A stretch of DNA of 7,834 nucleotides from an uncultured Bacteroidota bacterium (GTDB lineage Bacteria > Bacteroidota > Bacteroidia > Chitinophagales > Chitinophagaceae). The notes below the pieces were generated by a model. That model was not told where the DNA came from. It saw nothing but the letters and a program-made list of their open reading frames with translations, and did no database searches. The stretch is from contig CAMLEX010000211.1 of assembly GCA_946479055.1 (NCBI GenBank), positions 1-7,834 on the forward strand, written 5' to 3'. Below, piece by piece: positions 7,101-7,834 of the stretch; position 1 is the first letter of the stretch; each line of letters starts with the position of its first letter. A program made the position numbers and the translations under genes.

Positions 7101-7607
7101 GTCTACAAGCCGGTAAACATTATCCTTTTCTACGGTCATATCTCTCCAGTCATGAGAGCCATCTCCATTCACATCTTTCAACCATGTATTGTTTTTACTG
7201 TTTTCAGGTGACAACACTCTATGCAGAAATGCTCTTTTATCTTCAATTGTTTGAAGTTGTATGGATGGGATCTCCCAATCCTGGTGACTTCGTATGTCGA
7301 ATTCGGAATTCTTTTGTCTGTTAGTAGTTGTATAATACAAACTACCGTCATCGTCTATATCAATAGCAATAGGTGAAATGACCAATGAATCAACGCCCCA
7401 TAAACTTAATGTAAGGTCATCCGCCAATTCAGGCTTGATAAGAGAATCAATGGAAGCCGCCATCTTTACTGCAACAGCGGGATCCAATTGTTTTATTTTT
7501 TGTTCAGCTGATTGTTGTTTACATCCTGGCAGGAAGGCCGAAGCACATAAAAATAGTAAGAAGAAAAGAGTATATCTGTTTTTGAGTGCTTGAGTTAATT
7601 TTTTCAT
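4188..7607 (-). CDS. Lipoprotein with propeller dehydrogenase, HEAT repeats and c-type heme domain
   Basis: 1139 residues in four parts. (1) A lipoprotein signal peptide: basic start, hydrophobic core 12-25, lipobox L-P-G-C with C29 as the lipidated residue; the proline is slightly unusual. (2) A beta-propeller at about 60-480 of the glucose/sorbosone or 'PVC-type membrane-bound dehydrogenase' kind, with G-P-D-G-R-I-Y-W (251-258), N-T-H-E-F-V-F-D-E (302-310) and L-D-F-G-P-D-G-S-L-Y (451-460). It carries calcium-loop-like D-x-N-G-D-G motifs at 145, 169 and 217, plus acidic loops at 85-88 and 318-322. (3) HEAT repeats at about 510-940, each with a V-R/I-R-x-x-A-A-x-A-L-type helix. (4) A heme domain at about 1000-1139 with C1018-M-R-C1021-H1022, G-P-R-L-N-G-V (1032-1038) and S-S-M-P (1111-1114), where M1113 is a candidate distal ligand. 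Probable periplasmic oxidation of a sugar-like substrate with electrons passed to heme; substrate and cofactor unknown. No promoter seen; probably cotranscribed with the gene at 7687..7833. Confidence 0.85.
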   Translation of the reverse strand: MKKLTQALKNRYTLFFLLFLCASAFLPGCKQQSAEQKIKQLDPAVAVKMAASIDSLIKPELADDLTLSLWGVDSLVISPIAIDIDDDGSLYYTTTNRQKNSEFDIRSHQDWEIPSIQLQTIEDKRAFLHRVLSPENSKNNTWLKDVNGDGSHDWRDMTVEKDNVYRLVDRNGDGVADQSQLVVDDFHDEVTDVAGGVLKNGDDLFVAVGPDLWRMKDKNGDGIADDKTSVSHGYGIHIGFSGHGMSGVEMGPDGRIYWQIGDIGFNGKDQTGKKWEYPNSGVIARSNPDGSDFEIFAAGNRNTHEFVFDEYANLISEDNDGDHPGESERLVYVVNGADIGWRSNWQYGKYRDPDNNSYKVWMAEKMYTPRFEGQPAYITPCIKNFINGPTGMVYNPGTALSPKYKNTFFIAEFVGNPAQSGLHSFKLNPKGASFELGETKKVLGGILPTGLDFGPDGSLYVADWIDGWNTSSYGRIWKLDDKNAAASEERKQTKTLLATDFSKSKDDELGEILKNPDMRVRMKAQFELAKRGANGHAVFQKLLGQRDNQLARVNAIWGVSQLARQDKNYAKSLLPLLQDNDPEIRAQAAKWLGDIKYKEAGDKLIPVLKDTFSRARFFAAEALGRIMYEPAINPIIELLKSNNDEDAYIRHAGSLALARIGKAEPIIALAKNPSRAVRIAAVVALRRMSNPGIVSFLNDTDEFVVTEAARAINDDLSIKDALPALGNLLKTTRFTNEALIRRSINANLRTGTDEALQNLIDYAGKQTIPADMRAEAIDALSTWSKPSVVDRVDGRYRGVIQRDPALVKTKAGDALVGLLNSRETIVRISAIKAISKIGIKQASAPLLALLKNDKEATVRVEALKVLATLKDEQIGTAIQQALADKDKSVRIAGIDLIDKMNIPRELMVSLLSDVINTKTTEEKQAALLTLGNLPVQNTSKVFDDLLKKMSSGKLSPDIYLEFAEAIDSTRSTELIASYKKISSTLSVDTLASAYAGSLNGGNPDRGRRIFYRNESAQCMRCHSYDDKGGNAGPRLNGVANRLTRQEILEALINPSGRIAPGFGVVTLQLKNGKTVSGVLQEENNTSLTIKGDKQNDVISKDQVVNRINAASSMPEMRFILSKKEIRDVVSFLSETKDDK

Positions 7608-7686
7608 AATAGGTATTTCGAGAAACTAATTTTAGATTTTTGTGATAAACTTTATTATAAAAATTTGCAGTCTGATAAGCTGATTT

Positions 7687-7833
7687 CTATAAAAAATCAG
7701 GCCGTCCCGTATTTAATGAAAAATGAAACCCTTTTTTCGAATCAGAAGAACTGTACTGCAGCCAAAAGTAATCAGCATCGGCAGTATTAACAAGAGAGAT
7801 GCAATTTTGAAATATTCCGAATGCCTTGTTACC
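7687..7833 (-). CDS. C-terminal 48 codons of a gene running off the right edge
   Basis: The - strand is open from the window edge to a TAG at 7689-7687. It reads G-N-K-A-F-G-I-F-Q-N-C at the first complete codons and ends F-H-F-S-L-N-T-G-R-P-D-F-L. Alternating hydrophobic and polar residues, aromatic strands (Y-F-W-L-Q-Y) and a lysine-containing turn suggest the last strands of a beta-rich domain. I cannot name the family from this fragment. The stop lies 79 nt upstream of the lipoprotein gene on the same strand, and that gap shows no consensus promoter and no U-tract terminator, so the two genes probably form an operon and this one may act in the same periplasmic pathway. The competing + strand frames here are short and unconvincing. 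Confidence 0.6.
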   Translation of the reverse strand, partial: GNKAFGIFQNCISLVNTADADYFWLQYSSSDSKKGFHFSLNTGRPDFL

Positions 7834-7834
7834 A

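Noticed and set aside
7680..7700. Hairpin CTGATTT-N7-AAATCAG around the stop of the edge gene, considered as a terminator
   Set aside because: The 7-bp A-T-rich stem has no U-tract on the - strand, so it should not end transcription before the lipoprotein gene.

Overview
The window looks like an ordinary chromosomal stretch from a Bacteroidota bacterium, most likely of the Chitinophagaceae type. The grounds are AT-rich spacers, A-rich leaders without clear Shine-Dalgarno sequences, a Sec signal peptide ending in F-S-Q, two good matches to the Bacteroidota promoter pattern (TTG, 19-21 nt, TAnnTTTG), and a lipoprotein of the propeller/HEAT/cytochrome c type known from Planctomycetes, Verrucomicrobia and Bacteroidota. 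The genus assignment is inference.

Layout from left to right. A half-length TauE/SafE (TSUP) membrane protein on + (7..408) sits at the left edge. It is followed by a secreted protein of unknown function on + (543..1172) with its own promoter. Convergent to that is a short hypothetical gene on - (1256..1501); its promoter at 1529..1558 rules out the longer TTG-started reading. Next on - comes an orphan C-terminal coding remnant (1646..1798), then a VTT/TVP38-type membrane protein (1774..2445). The remnant overlaps the end of the VTT gene in another frame, and a single extra A in an A8 run would join the two. A 663-nt divergent spacer (2446..3108) contains three short inverted repeats, a 12-bp direct repeat and one doubtful 39-codon ORF. 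A HAD-IIA (NagD-like) phosphatase follows on + (3109..3927). It converges on a 1139-residue lipoprotein gene on - (4188..7607) and is separated from it by a strong bidirectional terminator (4072..4125). The right edge holds the last 48 codons of another - strand gene (7687..7833), probably in one operon with the lipoprotein gene.

The lipoprotein is the most informative gene. It joins a calcium-loop-rich six-bladed-propeller dehydrogenase-like domain, a long HEAT-repeat solenoid and a C-terminal heme-binding domain with one CxxCH in a single lipid-anchored chain. This suggests periplasmic oxidation of an unknown, probably sugar-derived, substrate with electron transfer to the heme. The other genes show no obvious shared pathway. 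I found no mobile element, CRISPR array, tRNA, rRNA or defence system, and no convincing new multi-gene system. The best leads are the possible slippage or deletion junction at the end of the VTT gene and the inverted-repeat cluster in front of it.
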